Assembly (NCBI GenBank): GCA_045132235.1
Contig: JBGURX010000006.1
Coordinates: 42,506-106,505 of the forward strand
Direction: 5' to 3'
DNA length: 64,000 nt
Source of the DNA: UBA1756 sp045132235
GTDB lineage: Bacteria > Bacteroidota > Bacteroidia > Bacteroidales > WCHB1-69
Shown: piece after piece, positions 34,501 to 42,306 of the stretch
Position numbering within the stretch: the stretch's first letter is position 1
How the letters are laid out: every line of letters starts with the position of its first letter
Translations under genes and position numbers: made by a program
Notes under the pieces: model-generated
Told to the model about the DNA's origin: nothing
Seen by the model: the letters and a program-made list of their open reading frames with translations, nothing else
The model's database searches: none

Positions 34501-34880
34501 ATTTTATAGAAATTTAAAAATAAAAAAAAGAAGATAATCTAATAGGATATTAATGGTGTTGACAACGGGGATAACTTTTTGAAAAAAGTTTTGGAATTTA
34601 AGTTTTCAGCATTTACTAACTGCTTTTCAACATCAGATTTTTGGGTTAAGAATTTGATTTTCATGGAAGCGAATTTTCCGAATGAAGAGTGTTGAAAAGG
34701 TGAAATGTTGAAAAAAGTTATGGGTGAAAAAAATATTTCCGGTTGAAAATTTTCGAGGGTATTGTGGGAATAATTTTGATAAAATCTGATAACTTTTTTG
34801 GAGGAGAAGGAGGAAAGGTTTGGAGTGTTGAAAAGGGGTGAGTTATCAATATTTTTCAACAAAAACACGTTGAAAATTAA
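34501..34880. other. Candidate replication origin: AT-rich block and cluster of DnaA-box-like repeats
   Basis: The 500-base gap 34455-34954 has no credible gene. From 34501 to about 34555 it is very AT-rich. From 34557 to 34876 it holds five exact TGTTGAAAA/TTTTCAACA nonamers (34624-34632 minus, 34690-34698 plus, 34706-34714 plus, 34826-34834 plus, 34853-34861 minus) and near matches (TGTTGACAA at 34557, GGTTGAAAA at 34741, CGTTGAAAA at 34868, and TTATC-containing words at 34566-34576 and 34843-34851). TTTTCAACA differs at two positions from the classic DnaA box TTATCCACA; no exact classic box is present. The repeat density and AT block resemble an oriC, and parS-like sites lie nearby. dnaA is not in the window. 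Confidence 0.45.
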
Positions 34881-34954
34881 TCTTTCTAAGAGTAAGACAC
34901 TTAAGAAAATAAAGGGAAAATAAGGGCTGAAAAGTTGCAAAATTAAAAAATATT

Positions 34955-35971
34955 TCAGGTACGTTTTTTGGCAAGGAGAAGGAAGATGAAATAGGGAGCG
35001 CCGATGAGGGCGGTGATGCTACCCACCGGCAGTTCGGAGCGGGCCACGATGGATCGGGCGAGGGTGTCGGCGAGGAGGCAGAAGAGGGCGCCGAAACAGA
35101 GCGAGAAGAAAAAGACGGTGCAGTTGTTGTTGCCGAAAATGAGTCGCACAATGTGGGGGATGATGAGTCCCACGAAGCCTATGACGCCGCAGCACGCCAC
35201 GGTTGAAGCAATTAGCACAGAAGAAACGATGAGTACGCCAAGGGTGGTGCGTTGCACATTCACGCCGGAGGACTGTGCCGTGTCGCGTCCCAGCTGCAGG
35301 ATGTTGAGATTTTTGGTATTGAAAAAGAGGAAGATGGAGCAGGCCACGAGCATGAAAAAGAGAATGATGGTAGAGGTCCACGAAGAGGAGGCGAAGCTGC
35401 CCATGGTCCAGTAGATGATCTGTTCGAAGGATTCCTGATGCACCACCATGAGCAGGGTGATGACGGCGGAGATGAGGAAGTTGATGGCGATGCCAGCCAG
35501 CAGAAGAGTCTTCACGGATTTGTGTCGGCCAAGGAAGGCGATGCCGATGATAAGGAAGAGGGTGGCGAGAGCCGACACCATGGCGGCAGCGGGCAGTCCG
35601 AAGGTAAAGGCGGAGAGGCCGGTGATGATGGCGATGGCGGCGCCGAGGGAAGCACCGGAAGAGATACCGAGGATATAGGGATCGCAGATGGGGTTGCGGA
35701 AGATGGACTGGAAGGCGGCGCCGCAGATGGCGAGGGCGCTTCCGGCGAGCAGGCTCATCAGAATGCGGGGGATGCGCAGGTTCCAGAGGGTCATTTCGTA
35801 GATTTGCCACTCTTCCGCCACTGTACCGCCTGTGAGCTTGGCTTTCAGGATGGCACCGATGGCCTCGTGCGGAATGGAGACCACCCCGATGGTGGTGGCC
35901 ACGATGGCCGCTGCCAGCAGGAGAATCGGTGCGAGAATGTAGGAGAGAGTTTTCATACGGTGAAAATGCAT
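34955..35971 (-). CDS. FecCD-type ABC transporter permease (BtuC family)
   Basis: A 338-residue inner-membrane permease for iron-siderophore, haem or cobalamin uptake. About nine or ten membrane helices. Signatures: LWNLRIPRILMSLLAGSALAICGAAFQ (in two parts), NPICDPYILGISSGASLGAA, CCGVIGFVGLIIPHIVRL and the C-terminal ELPVGSITALIGAPYFIFLLL. Start either ATG 35971 or ATG 35956 (MKTLSYILAP), the latter giving a more usual N-terminus. The ATPase and the binding protein are not beside it within the window. The upstream gene (10-base gap) is an RNA phosphodiesterase, so substrate cannot be inferred from neighbours. Confidence 0.93.
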   Translation of the reverse strand: MHFHRMKTLSYILAPILLLAAAIVATTIGVVSIPHEAIGAILKAKLTGGTVAEEWQIYEMTLWNLRIPRILMSLLAGSALAICGAAFQSIFRNPICDPYILGISSGASLGAAIAIITGLSAFTFGLPAAAMVSALATLFLIIGIAFLGRHKSVKTLLLAGIAINFLISAVITLLMVVHQESFEQIIYWTMGSFASSSWTSTIILFFMLVACSIFLFFNTKNLNILQLGRDTAQSSGVNVQRTTLGVLIVSSVLIASTVACCGVIGFVGLIIPHIVRLIFGNNNCTVFFFSLCFGALFCLLADTLARSIVARSELPVGSITALIGAPYFIFLLLAKKRT

Positions 35972-35981
35972 TTAATAAGAG

Positions 35982-36542
35982 TTATTCTCCGGCCAATGGG
36001 AAGTCGTGGAGGGTGGTGTAGATGGGACCGGACTTTTCGAGCTGGCTGCGTATTAGAGAAAGGTGGGAAAAGTGAAAATGTTGATGATAGTTAGGTTGGA
36101 GTTCTTCAAACATCTGCCAGAACCTTTTTTTATTGTCTAATTTCTTAATTCTACCAAGGGTGATATGAGGAACAAAATTCTCTTTTGGAAGAATGAAGTT
36201 CAGTTTTTTGAGAGCCTCATCGACTTCAGTATAGAGTTGTTGCAGCTGAGGGGTTTTCTCAATGCCGAGCCACAGCACTTTTGGCGCGTAGTGGCTGCCG
36301 AAAACGCCAAGTTTGTTGATTTCGAGGTCGAGGCAAGGAGTGTGAGCAGTGATGGTTTGCAGGTTTTCTGTGATGGTGCTGACCTGTGCGGAAGGGGTTT
36401 TCCCGATGAAGCGGAGGGTGAGGTGGCTGAGGTCGTTGGTTACCCAGTTGATGGCATCATACCGGGTGCGATTGCGCAACTCTGCCATGAGCTGGTCGTA
36501 TTCGGCATCAAGTTGAAGACGGAAGGCGATGAAAAGGCGCAT
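35982..36542 (-). CDS. thpR: RNA 2',3'-cyclic phosphodiesterase (2'-5' RNA ligase family)
   Basis: A 186-residue 2H phosphoesterase. Both catalytic HxT motifs are present: HLTLRFIG (about 41-48) and HITLGRIKK (about 133-141). The family opens 2',3'-cyclic phosphates on RNA and can form 2'-5' links in vitro; the role in the cell is little known. The N-terminus MRLFIAFRL is typical (usual form RLFIAI). It is followed directly by the FecCD-type gene. Confidence 0.9.
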   Translation of the reverse strand: MRLFIAFRLQLDAEYDQLMAELRNRTRYDAINWVTNDLSHLTLRFIGKTPSAQVSTITENLQTITAHTPCLDLEINKLGVFGSHYAPKVLWLGIEKTPQLQQLYTEVDEALKKLNFILPKENFVPHITLGRIKKLDNKKRFWQMFEELQPNYHQHFHFSHLSLIRSQLEKSGPIYTTLHDFPLAGE

Positions 36543-36600
36543 GGTGGTGAATTGGTTTTACACTGCATTCAACGGCATAGCTTTTAAAATATTGTATAAA

Positions 36601-36630
36601 AAAAACACCTCCGTAATGGAGGTGTTTTTT
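36601..36630 (-). terminator. Rho-independent terminator after the second T9SS cargo gene
   Basis: Stem AACACCTCC (in 36601-36612) with GGAGGTGTT (36618-36626), a 5-base loop, and an A/T run on both sides that acts as a T-run on either strand. It lies 21 bases past the stop at 36651; it may also serve as end for a rightward transcript. Confidence 0.85.
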
Positions 36631-36650
36631 TATGAATGAATGTTCGGAAA

Positions 36651-38051
36651 TTAGCGAACGATGTTCACCTTGCTGGTGGCCACTTCGTTGCCATTCACCA
36701 TACGGACGATGTAGAGACCTTCGGTGAGGTTGGAAACGTTGATGGTAGCGTTAGCGTCAGCATTTTCGATGCTCATCACTTCCTGACCAGCGATGTTGTA
36801 GATGGAGATCTGTGCACCGGCCACGTTGTCAACATGGATTTCGTTGCAAGCGGGGTTCGGGTAAACCGACAGATTGTTGTTGTTTTCGTTGATACCATTG
36901 TTATAGTAGTATTCAACGCAGTAGGTATTGTTGCTGAGGTTTTCTTCTATGCCATTGTATCCTGCGGCGCTTTGATATTCAACATTAAAGCAAACATTGA
37001 AGGGGAAGGTATATTCAGGATAATCAAGATTCATATCTTCAATGCTGAAGAAAGTCATGTGGAAGCGTGAACCATAGTTTACATCCAATGAATCATCTTC
37101 TCCGAAATATGATTCGGGTTCAACAATAGTAAGGTTGTCAAGACCTTCTTTTTCAATATAGATGCTCACAATGTATTGGCCGTAGGAAATATCGGGACCC
37201 ATGTTAAAGAAACCAGCATAGAAATAGATGGAGTCGGTGTATTGGTCAACCTCAATCTGGGTAACTTCATCGGGATACTGCTGCTCATCCTGCGGATCAT
37301 AAATTCTGGCCACAAAGTCGCTCTTCGGAGTAAAGGCCTGACCATCGTTAATGTAGGCCAAGAGGCAATATCTTGCAGTGGTAACCATGGTATGAGCATC
37401 GTCATAGTAGTACAAAGGAATAAACAGTCCAGTACCGTTGCTGGCGGTTTCATATCTGTACAAAGACTGACCCCAATCAGTACCGGGGGTAGCTTCGCAG
37501 TTGATCAAACCAGTGGTGGTGCCATGGCAGTGGATACCAACCCAAATTTCACCTTCGTTACCAGTGACGGTATAGGGAGTGGTAAGAGTAACTTCCTGCC
37601 AGCCAGCTTCTTGGCATGAGTAGTTCTGGCTGTAGGCTTCGGTACCCATATCGGATGCTTCCAAAGTGTAACGACCAGCATTGCTCATATCGTCAACATA
37701 AACTACAGGAGAAACCCAGTTGATGTTACCACCGGTGTAAATTTTGATGGAGAAATCGGGATCAGAATTCTGCTCTACATTGTTATCATCATTGTAAGTA
37801 TCTCTCCAGTAGAATTTTACTTTAGTAATCTGGTCACCAGCATTGAGGGTGCCATAGGAGTTCAGACGGATGATATAGATATCATCAGGATCGTAAACGG
37901 TGTAGTACTGGCTGGGGCTCCAACCCATCCAACCAGAACGAGCATCCATTGAAACGGGTTCATCCAAAGGATAAATGCGTTTCTGATTAATCTGTGCGAA
38001 TGAAGCTACAACGAGCGTCATCACAACGACAAGAGTAAAAAGTTTTTTCAT
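36651..38051 (-). CDS. Secreted protein with T9SS type A sorting domain
   Basis: A 466-residue secreted protein of unknown function. Signal peptide (about 1-20, MKKLFTLVVV to SFAQ). The middle resembles a beta-sandwich or jelly-roll with many Tyr, Asp and Asn (ADQITKVKFYW-type GDQITKVKFYW, DFSIKIYTGG, EIWVGIHCHG). The C-terminus is a classic sorting domain: LSVYPNPACNEIHVDNV, AQISIYNIAGQEV, NVSNLTEGLYIVRMVNGNEVATSKVNIVR read in parts. The start at 38051 is fixed by the TATCTTTG element at 38089-38096; an ATG at 38108 lies upstream of it. Terminator downstream, so it is a single-gene transcript. Confidence 0.88.
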   Translation of the reverse strand: MKKLFTLVVVMTLVVASFAQINQKRIYPLDEPVSMDARSGWMGWSPSQYYTVYDPDDIYIIRLNSYGTLNAGDQITKVKFYWRDTYNDDNNVEQNSDPDFSIKIYTGGNINWVSPVVYVDDMSNAGRYTLEASDMGTEAYSQNYSCQEAGWQEVTLTTPYTVTGNEGEIWVGIHCHGTTTGLINCEATPGTDWGQSLYRYETASNGTGLFIPLYYYDDAHTMVTTARYCLLAYINDGQAFTPKSDFVARIYDPQDEQQYPDEVTQIEVDQYTDSIYFYAGFFNMGPDISYGQYIVSIYIEKEGLDNLTIVEPESYFGEDDSLDVNYGSRFHMTFFSIEDMNLDYPEYTFPFNVCFNVEYQSAAGYNGIEENLSNNTYCVEYYYNNGINENNNNLSVYPNPACNEIHVDNVAGAQISIYNIAGQEVMSIENADANATINVSNLTEGLYIVRMVNGNEVATSKVNIVR

Positions 38052-38088
38052 AATTATTGTATTTTGGTTAATAAATGATTTTCGGCGG

Positions 38089-38096
38089 CAAAGATA
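38089..38096 (-). promoter_or_regulatory. -7 promoter element of the second T9SS cargo gene
   Basis: Minus-strand TATCTTTG, 37 bases before ATG 38051. Confidence 0.6.
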
Positions 38097-38156
38097 CAAT
38101 TTTTTCATGAAATACCTACAGAATCAAGAAAATTATATTTTTTTATGAGAAAGTTG

Positions 38157-38164
38157 TATTTTTG
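38157..38164 (+). promoter_or_regulatory. -7 promoter element of the DegT-type aminotransferase gene
   Basis: TATTTTTG, 20 bases before ATG 38185. It forms a back-to-back promoter pair with 38089-38096. Confidence 0.6.
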
Positions 38165-38184
38165 CACTTCCAAAATCGAAAGAG

Positions 38185-39312
38185 ATGCAGATGGTAGATT
38201 TGCAAAATCAGTATCTGAAAATCAAGGATGAGGTAGATGCCGCTTTGTCGGAAGTGATAAAAAGCAGTGCTTTTGTGCGCGGTGCAGCCGTGAAAGCGTT
38301 CGAGGAAAACCTGTCGCACTACTTGGGCGGAGCGCGTGTGGTAACCTGCGGCAATGGTACAGATGCATTGCAAATTGCGCTGATGGCACTCGGTTTGCAG
38401 TCGGGCGATGAGGTCATCACCACCCCGTTCACCTTCATTGCCACGGCGGAGGTCATCGCACTTTTAGGAGTGAAACCGGTGTTTGTGGATGTGGAGGAAG
38501 GTACGTTTAACATGGATGTTTCCCAAGTGGAGTCAGCCATCACGTCCCGCACGAAAGCGATTCTGCCGGTACATTTGTTCGGGCAGTGTGCGGACATGGA
38601 GCCGTTGATGGACATTGCCCGCCGTCACCATCTGTATGTGGTGGAAGATGCCTGTCAGGCCATCGGGGCCACCTACACTTTCTCAGAAGGTACGGTGTGC
38701 ATGGCCGGCACGATGGGCACCATCGGCTGCACCTCCTTCTTCCCCAGCAAGAACTTGGGATGCTTTGGCGACGGCGGGGCGCTTTTCACTCAGGATGAGA
38801 AATTGGCTGACATAGCGGCCTGCATCGCCAACCACGGCTCGGTGCGCAAGTACCATCATGAGCGTATCGGGCTCAACTCGCGGCTCGACACTTTGCAGGC
38901 TGCAGTACTCAATGTGAAATTGAAACATCTTGAGGAATATACGCAGGCACGGCAGGCGGCGGCGGCCAAGTATGATCAGCTGCTGGCAGGTTGCGAAAAA
39001 CTTATCGTTCCGCAGGTGGCTTCCCGCTGCACGCATGTGTATCACCAATACACGGTGCGCCTCGCCGACAGCGTGAACCGCGCGCAGGTACAGGAAAGTC
39101 TGAAGGCTGCCGGCATTCCCAGCATGGTGTATTATCCCGTGCCGTTGCATCTGCAACCCGCTTTCGCGTATTTGGGATATCATCGCGGCAATTTTCCGGT
39201 GGCGGAGCATTTGGCTGACACGGTGCTTTCGCTGCCCATGCATACCGAGCTCACCGATGAAATGCAGGAGAAGATAGCCCATGCCTTGTTGGCAGCTATT
39301 AATAAAGGATAA
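38185..39312 (+). CDS. DegT/DnrJ/EryC1/StrS family PLP aminotransferase
   Basis: A 375-residue sugar aminotransferase that likely makes an amino sugar nucleotide for surface glycans. Features: CGNGTDALQIAL (cofactor phosphate site), PVHLFGQCADM, VVEDACQAIGA (Asp that binds the pyridine nitrogen) and the PLP lysine in TSFFPSKNLGCFGDGGA. The protein resembles WbpE/WlbC-type 3-oxo-glucuronate aminotransferases in these motifs, but the substrate is not certain. Start at ATG 38185 or the second ATG two codons on. The next genes follow on the same strand with short gaps, and rfbC lies 1.4 kb on, again pointing to glycan work. Confidence 0.92.
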   Translation: MQMVDLQNQYLKIKDEVDAALSEVIKSSAFVRGAAVKAFEENLSHYLGGARVVTCGNGTDALQIALMALGLQSGDEVITTPFTFIATAEVIALLGVKPVFVDVEEGTFNMDVSQVESAITSRTKAILPVHLFGQCADMEPLMDIARRHHLYVVEDACQAIGATYTFSEGTVCMAGTMGTIGCTSFFPSKNLGCFGDGGALFTQDEKLADIAACIANHGSVRKYHHERIGLNSRLDTLQAAVLNVKLKHLEEYTQARQAAAAKYDQLLAGCEKLIVPQVASRCTHVYHQYTVRLADSVNRAQVQESLKAAGIPSMVYYPVPLHLQPAFAYLGYHRGNFPVAEHLADTVLSLPMHTELTDEMQEKIAHALLAAINKG

Positions 39313-39324
39313 AATTATAACATT

Positions 39325-39873
39325 ATGATAATCATTGGAATAACTGGAACATTGGGAGCGGGCAAGGGTACGGTGGTGGAGTACTTGAAAGAGAAGTACG
39401 GCTTCGTGCATTTCTCGGTGCGCGACTTTCTCCGCGAGGAGGTGCTGCGCCGCGGCATGGAGCCCAACCGCGACTCATTCACCTCGGTGGCCAACGACCT
39501 GCGGGCGCACCACACTCCGTCGTATATCATTGACCAGCTGTACGAAAAGGCGCTGGCCAAAGGCTGCAACGCCATCATCGAGAGCATCCGCACGCCGGGC
39601 GAGATCGACTCGCTGGAGGGCAAGGCTGACTTCCAGCTCTGGGCAGTGGATGCCGACCCGAAGGTGCGCTACCAACGGGTGGTGTTGCGCAACTCGGAAA
39701 CCGACCATATTGATTACGAGACCTTTATGGCCAACGAGCGGCGCGAGATGACCTCCAACGACCCCACCAAGCAGAACCTTTCCGAGTGCATCCGACGCGC
39801 CACGGCGGTGCTGCTCAACAATGGTTCATTGGATGAGTTGTATGCTCAGGTAGATCAAGTGGTGAAAAAGTAA
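39325..39873 (+). CDS. P-loop nucleotide/nucleoside kinase-like protein
   Basis: A 182-residue P-loop protein. Walker A GTLGAGKGT is at about 8-16, after the strand MIIIGIT, as in dephospho-CoA and adenylate kinases. Further motifs: FVHFSVRDFLREEV (acceptor-binding DFLR), IESIRTPGEIDSL and VDADPKVRYQRVVLRN (lid arginines). It is probably a small-molecule kinase of the AAA/dNMP-kinase-like group; the acceptor is not clear. It starts 12 bases after the aminotransferase gene, so it is likely in the same transcript. Confidence 0.78.
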   Translation: MIIIGITGTLGAGKGTVVEYLKEKYGFVHFSVRDFLREEVLRRGMEPNRDSFTSVANDLRAHHTPSYIIDQLYEKALAKGCNAIIESIRTPGEIDSLEGKADFQLWAVDADPKVRYQRVVLRNSETDHIDYETFMANERREMTSNDPTKQNLSECIRRATAVLLNNGSLDELYAQVDQVVKK

Positions 39874-39900
39874 ATCATTGAATTATAAATCGTTACAACT

Positions 39901-40674
39901 ATGTTTCTCTGGGATCATATTGCATTCGGACCCATCCACAGCCGCCGGCTCGGCAGTTCGCTGGGCATCAATGTGTCGCCCACGGATGTGAAAATCTGCT
40001 CCTTTGACTGCATCTACTGCGAGTGCGGCTGGACGTTGGAGAAGGACATCACCTCCACGCACTATGCCACGGCGGATATTGTGTTGCAGGCAATTGAAAA
40101 AAAGTTGCAGACTTGCCGGGCGGAAAACACCCATATCGACAGCATCACCTTCTCAGGAAATGGCGAACCGACGTTGCATCCTGAGTTCGGTGTGATTATT
40201 GATAATTTATTGAAAATCAGAGATAAATATTATCCGAAAGCTATCATTACCTGTTTGTCGAATGCTACAAAGTTGCAGGATGTAAAGGTTCGTGAGGCGT
40301 TATTGAAGATTGAAAACCCGATGTTGAAGTTGGATGCCGGTCTGCCCGAACTGTATCAGCTCATCAACCGTCCCACGATACCGGTGACGATGCACGACAC
40401 GGTGGAGGGGTTGCGGGCATTCAACGGCAATTTTGTGATGCAGACGATGTTTTTGAAGGGCGAGATTGAGGGGGTGAAGTTCGACAACACGTCGGAAGAG
40501 AACGTGGCGGCATGGTTGAAGGTAGTGGCGGAGGTGAAGCCGCGTAAGGTGGTGTTGTACTCGCTGGATCGGGAGACGCCGGCCAAGCAGTTGGTGAAGG
40601 TGCATCAGCCCGAGTTGGAGCAAATTGCCAAAAGAGTCAGAGCCTTGGGAATAGAGGCGCAAGTATTTGAATAA
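39901..40674 (+). CDS. Radical SAM protein (COG0731-like)
   Basis: A 257-residue radical SAM protein. The 4Fe-4S cluster motif is CSFDCIYC (Cx3Cx2C, about 33-40), followed by the SAM-binding SITFSGNGEPTLHPEF and GNF/LKGEIEGVKF segments. It belongs to the group annotated as tRNA wybutosine-synthetase-like or PflA-like enzymes; the true substrate is unknown. It follows the kinase-like gene by 27 bases and precedes rfbC by 14 bases, suggesting one rightward operon 38185-41231. Confidence 0.88.
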   Translation: MFLWDHIAFGPIHSRRLGSSLGINVSPTDVKICSFDCIYCECGWTLEKDITSTHYATADIVLQAIEKKLQTCRAENTHIDSITFSGNGEPTLHPEFGVIIDNLLKIRDKYYPKAIITCLSNATKLQDVKVREALLKIENPMLKLDAGLPELYQLINRPTIPVTMHDTVEGLRAFNGNFVMQTMFLKGEIEGVKFDNTSEENVAAWLKVVAEVKPRKVVLYSLDRETPAKQLVKVHQPELEQIAKRVRALGIEAQVFE

Positions 40675-40688
40675 TAGTAAAATAGAAT

Positions 40689-41231
40689 ATGGAAGTCATT
40701 GATTTGCCCATTGCGGGTGTGAAATTGATTAAGCCGCAAGTATTTGGAGATGCGCGGGGATGGTTTTATGAAACCTACAACGAGGAACGGTACAAGGCTG
40801 CGGGTATCGATGTGACGTTTGTGCAGGACAACCAGTCGTGTTCGCAGAAGAATGTGGTGCGGGGGTTGCATTTCCAGCGTCCGCCCTACACGCAGGCGAA
40901 GTTGGTGAGTGTGGTGCAGGGTGCGGTGTTGGATGTGGCGGTGGACTTGCGGGCGGGGAGTCCTACCTACGGACAGTATGTATCCGCTTTGCTGACGGGC
41001 GAAAACCATCACCAACTATTTGTTCCTGAAGGGTTTGCACATGGTTTTTCAGTATTGGAAGACCACACTGTTTTTGCCTATAAATGTTCCAATTTATATA
41101 ATAAAGCATCCGAGGGGAGCATCATTTACAACGACCCCGACATCCATGTGGAGTGGGGCGTGGAAAATCCGATTTTGTCGGAAAAGGACAGTGTGGGACC
41201 CACGTTAAAGGAGTTTGTCACGCCTTTCTAA
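40689..41231 (+). CDS. rfbC: dTDP-4-dehydrorhamnose 3,5-epimerase
   Basis: A 180-residue cupin epimerase of the dTDP-L-rhamnose pathway. Features: VVRGLHFQRPPYTQAKLV with the catalytic His, VLDVAVDLRAGSPTYG, LFVPEGFAHGFSVLED and the Tyr-containing YKCSNLYN. The other rhamnose genes (rfbA, rfbB, rfbD) are not in the window, so this copy is separated from its pathway partners. It may act with the DegT-type aminotransferase in surface sugar synthesis. The 3' end overlaps the convergent folA by 14 bases. Confidence 0.95.
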   Translation: MEVIDLPIAGVKLIKPQVFGDARGWFYETYNEERYKAAGIDVTFVQDNQSCSQKNVVRGLHFQRPPYTQAKLVSVVQGAVLDVAVDLRAGSPTYGQYVSALLTGENHHQLFVPEGFAHGFSVLEDHTVFAYKCSNLYNKASEGSIIYNDPDIHVEWGVENPILSEKDSVGPTLKEFVTPF

Positions 41232-41712
41232 CCCACTTTTGGAAATTCATATCGTAAGCATTTTTCTCATCGTGGGGGACGAAAACATCCTCCACTAACT
41301 GCCATTTATTTTCATCAATGGTGGGGAAAAACGCGTCGGCATCGAAAGTGTGTTGGATACGAGTGAGGTAAAGGGTATGGGCAACTGGTAAAGCATCGCG
41401 ATACACTTTTTCACCTCCGATAATGAACACATCCTCCTCATTATCAACAAGATTGCTCACTTCATCCAAAGCGTGTATAACGATGGCATCGGGGATAGAA
41501 AGTGCCAAATTTCTGCTCAGTACAATGTTTTTTCGGTTGGGGAGGGGTTTGATGGGAAGTGACTCCCAGGTATGGCGTCCCATGACGATGGGATGGCCGG
41601 TGGTAAGGGACTTGAAACGGCGCAAGTCTGCCGGAAGGTGGCAGAGAAGCTGGTTGTTGATACCGATTTCGTTGTTTTGGCCGGCGGCCACGATGATGCT
41701 GAAATTTATCAT
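41218..41712 (-). CDS. folA: Dihydrofolate reductase
   Basis: A 164-residue DHFR that reduces dihydrofolate with NADPH. Motifs: SIIVAAGQNNEIGINNQLL, catalytic Asp29 in HLPADLRRF, IVMGRHTWESLP, and IGGEKVYRDALP. The loop that is usually N-x-L-P-W reads NQLLC, so the near-invariant Trp is Cys24; variants at this place are known in Bacteroidota. It starts four bases after the DUF4296 gene on the same strand. The 3' end overlaps rfbC. Confidence 0.95.
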   Translation of the reverse strand: MINFSIIVAAGQNNEIGINNQLLCHLPADLRRFKSLTTGHPIVMGRHTWESLPIKPLPNRKNIVLSRNLALSIPDAIVIHALDEVSNLVDNEEDVFIIGGEKVYRDALPVAHTLYLTRIQHTFDADAFFPTIDENKWQLVEDVFVPHDEKNAYDMNFQKWVRKA

Positions 41713-41716
41713 ATTG

Positions 41717-42196
41717 CTAATTGGGCATGTCGGGGTAGGGGGTGGGAGGCGGGATGATGCCGCCGTACTTTTGGGTGATGTAATCTTTCACGCGGGTCAT
41801 AATGTCGCGGGTGGTTTCGGAGGTGTTGAAGTAATAGATGAGTGCCTCTTCGTATTGCTTATAGGTGTAGCCTCTTTTGTTGAGCCATGGGCCGTAGTAG
41901 GAGCCGGAGAGTTTCGCCAGCACGTGCATGGAACCCATCCAGAGAGAGTCGATGGTGATGGGTTCACCCTCCACCACACGGTTCACCTGCTGGCACAGGG
42001 TGGTGTCTTCCCGCTCGATTTCTTGCTTCACAAAGTCGAGGGTGGACTCGTAAATCAGCTGTTCGGCGATCATCACCACCATGGTGTCTTCAGGAATCAG
42101 ATTGTCGGGTTTGGGGTGTGAGTGAAAGGAGGAATGACCGCAGGAAGCCAATGCGATGGCAATGATGGCGAACCATAAGAGAGTGATTTTCTTCAT
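41717..42196 (-). CDS. DUF4296 lipoprotein
   Basis: A 159-residue lipoprotein: signal with lipobox ALASC (Cys 19), then a DUF4296-type helical domain (IPEDTMVVMIAEQLIYESTLDF, GYTYKQYEEALIYYFNTSETTRDIMTRVKDYI). Function unknown; members are Bacteroidota-specific. The C-terminus is a proline-rich tail (GIIPPPTPYPDMPN). It lies directly upstream of folA (4-base gap). The -7 element sits five bases before the ATG. Confidence 0.82.
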   Translation of the reverse strand: MKKITLLWFAIIAIALASCGHSSFHSHPKPDNLIPEDTMVVMIAEQLIYESTLDFVKQEIEREDTTLCQQVNRVVEGEPITIDSLWMGSMHVLAKLSGSYYGPWLNKRGYTYKQYEEALIYYFNTSETTRDIMTRVKDYITQKYGGIIPPPTPYPDMPN

Positions 42197-42201
42197 GGCC
42201 G

Positions 42202-42209
42202 CAAAATTA
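42202..42209 (-). promoter_or_regulatory. -7 promoter element just before the DUF4296 start codon
   Basis: Minus-strand TAATTTTG matches TAnnTTTG and ends five bases before ATG 42196, again implying little or no 5' leader. Confidence 0.5.
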
Positions 42210-42254
42210 CGAGATTATTTTCAAAAAAAGCGAATATACTTCAGAAAAATCACT

Positions 42255-42262
42255 TATTTTTG
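42255..42262 (+). promoter_or_regulatory. -7 promoter element of prs
   Basis: TATTTTTG, 44 bases before ATG 42307. Confidence 0.6.
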
Positions 42263-42306
42263 CCTCGCAGCTGTTAGAAAATTTAATCTCTCAAAATCAA
42301 TACATT

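Noticed and set aside
41921..41926. Other CACGTG words (also 42466-42471, 30903-30908 and about 56095-56100) as further parS sites
   Set aside because: Their flanks do not give the TTTC...GAAA arms on both sides; they fit codon use in the genes that contain them.
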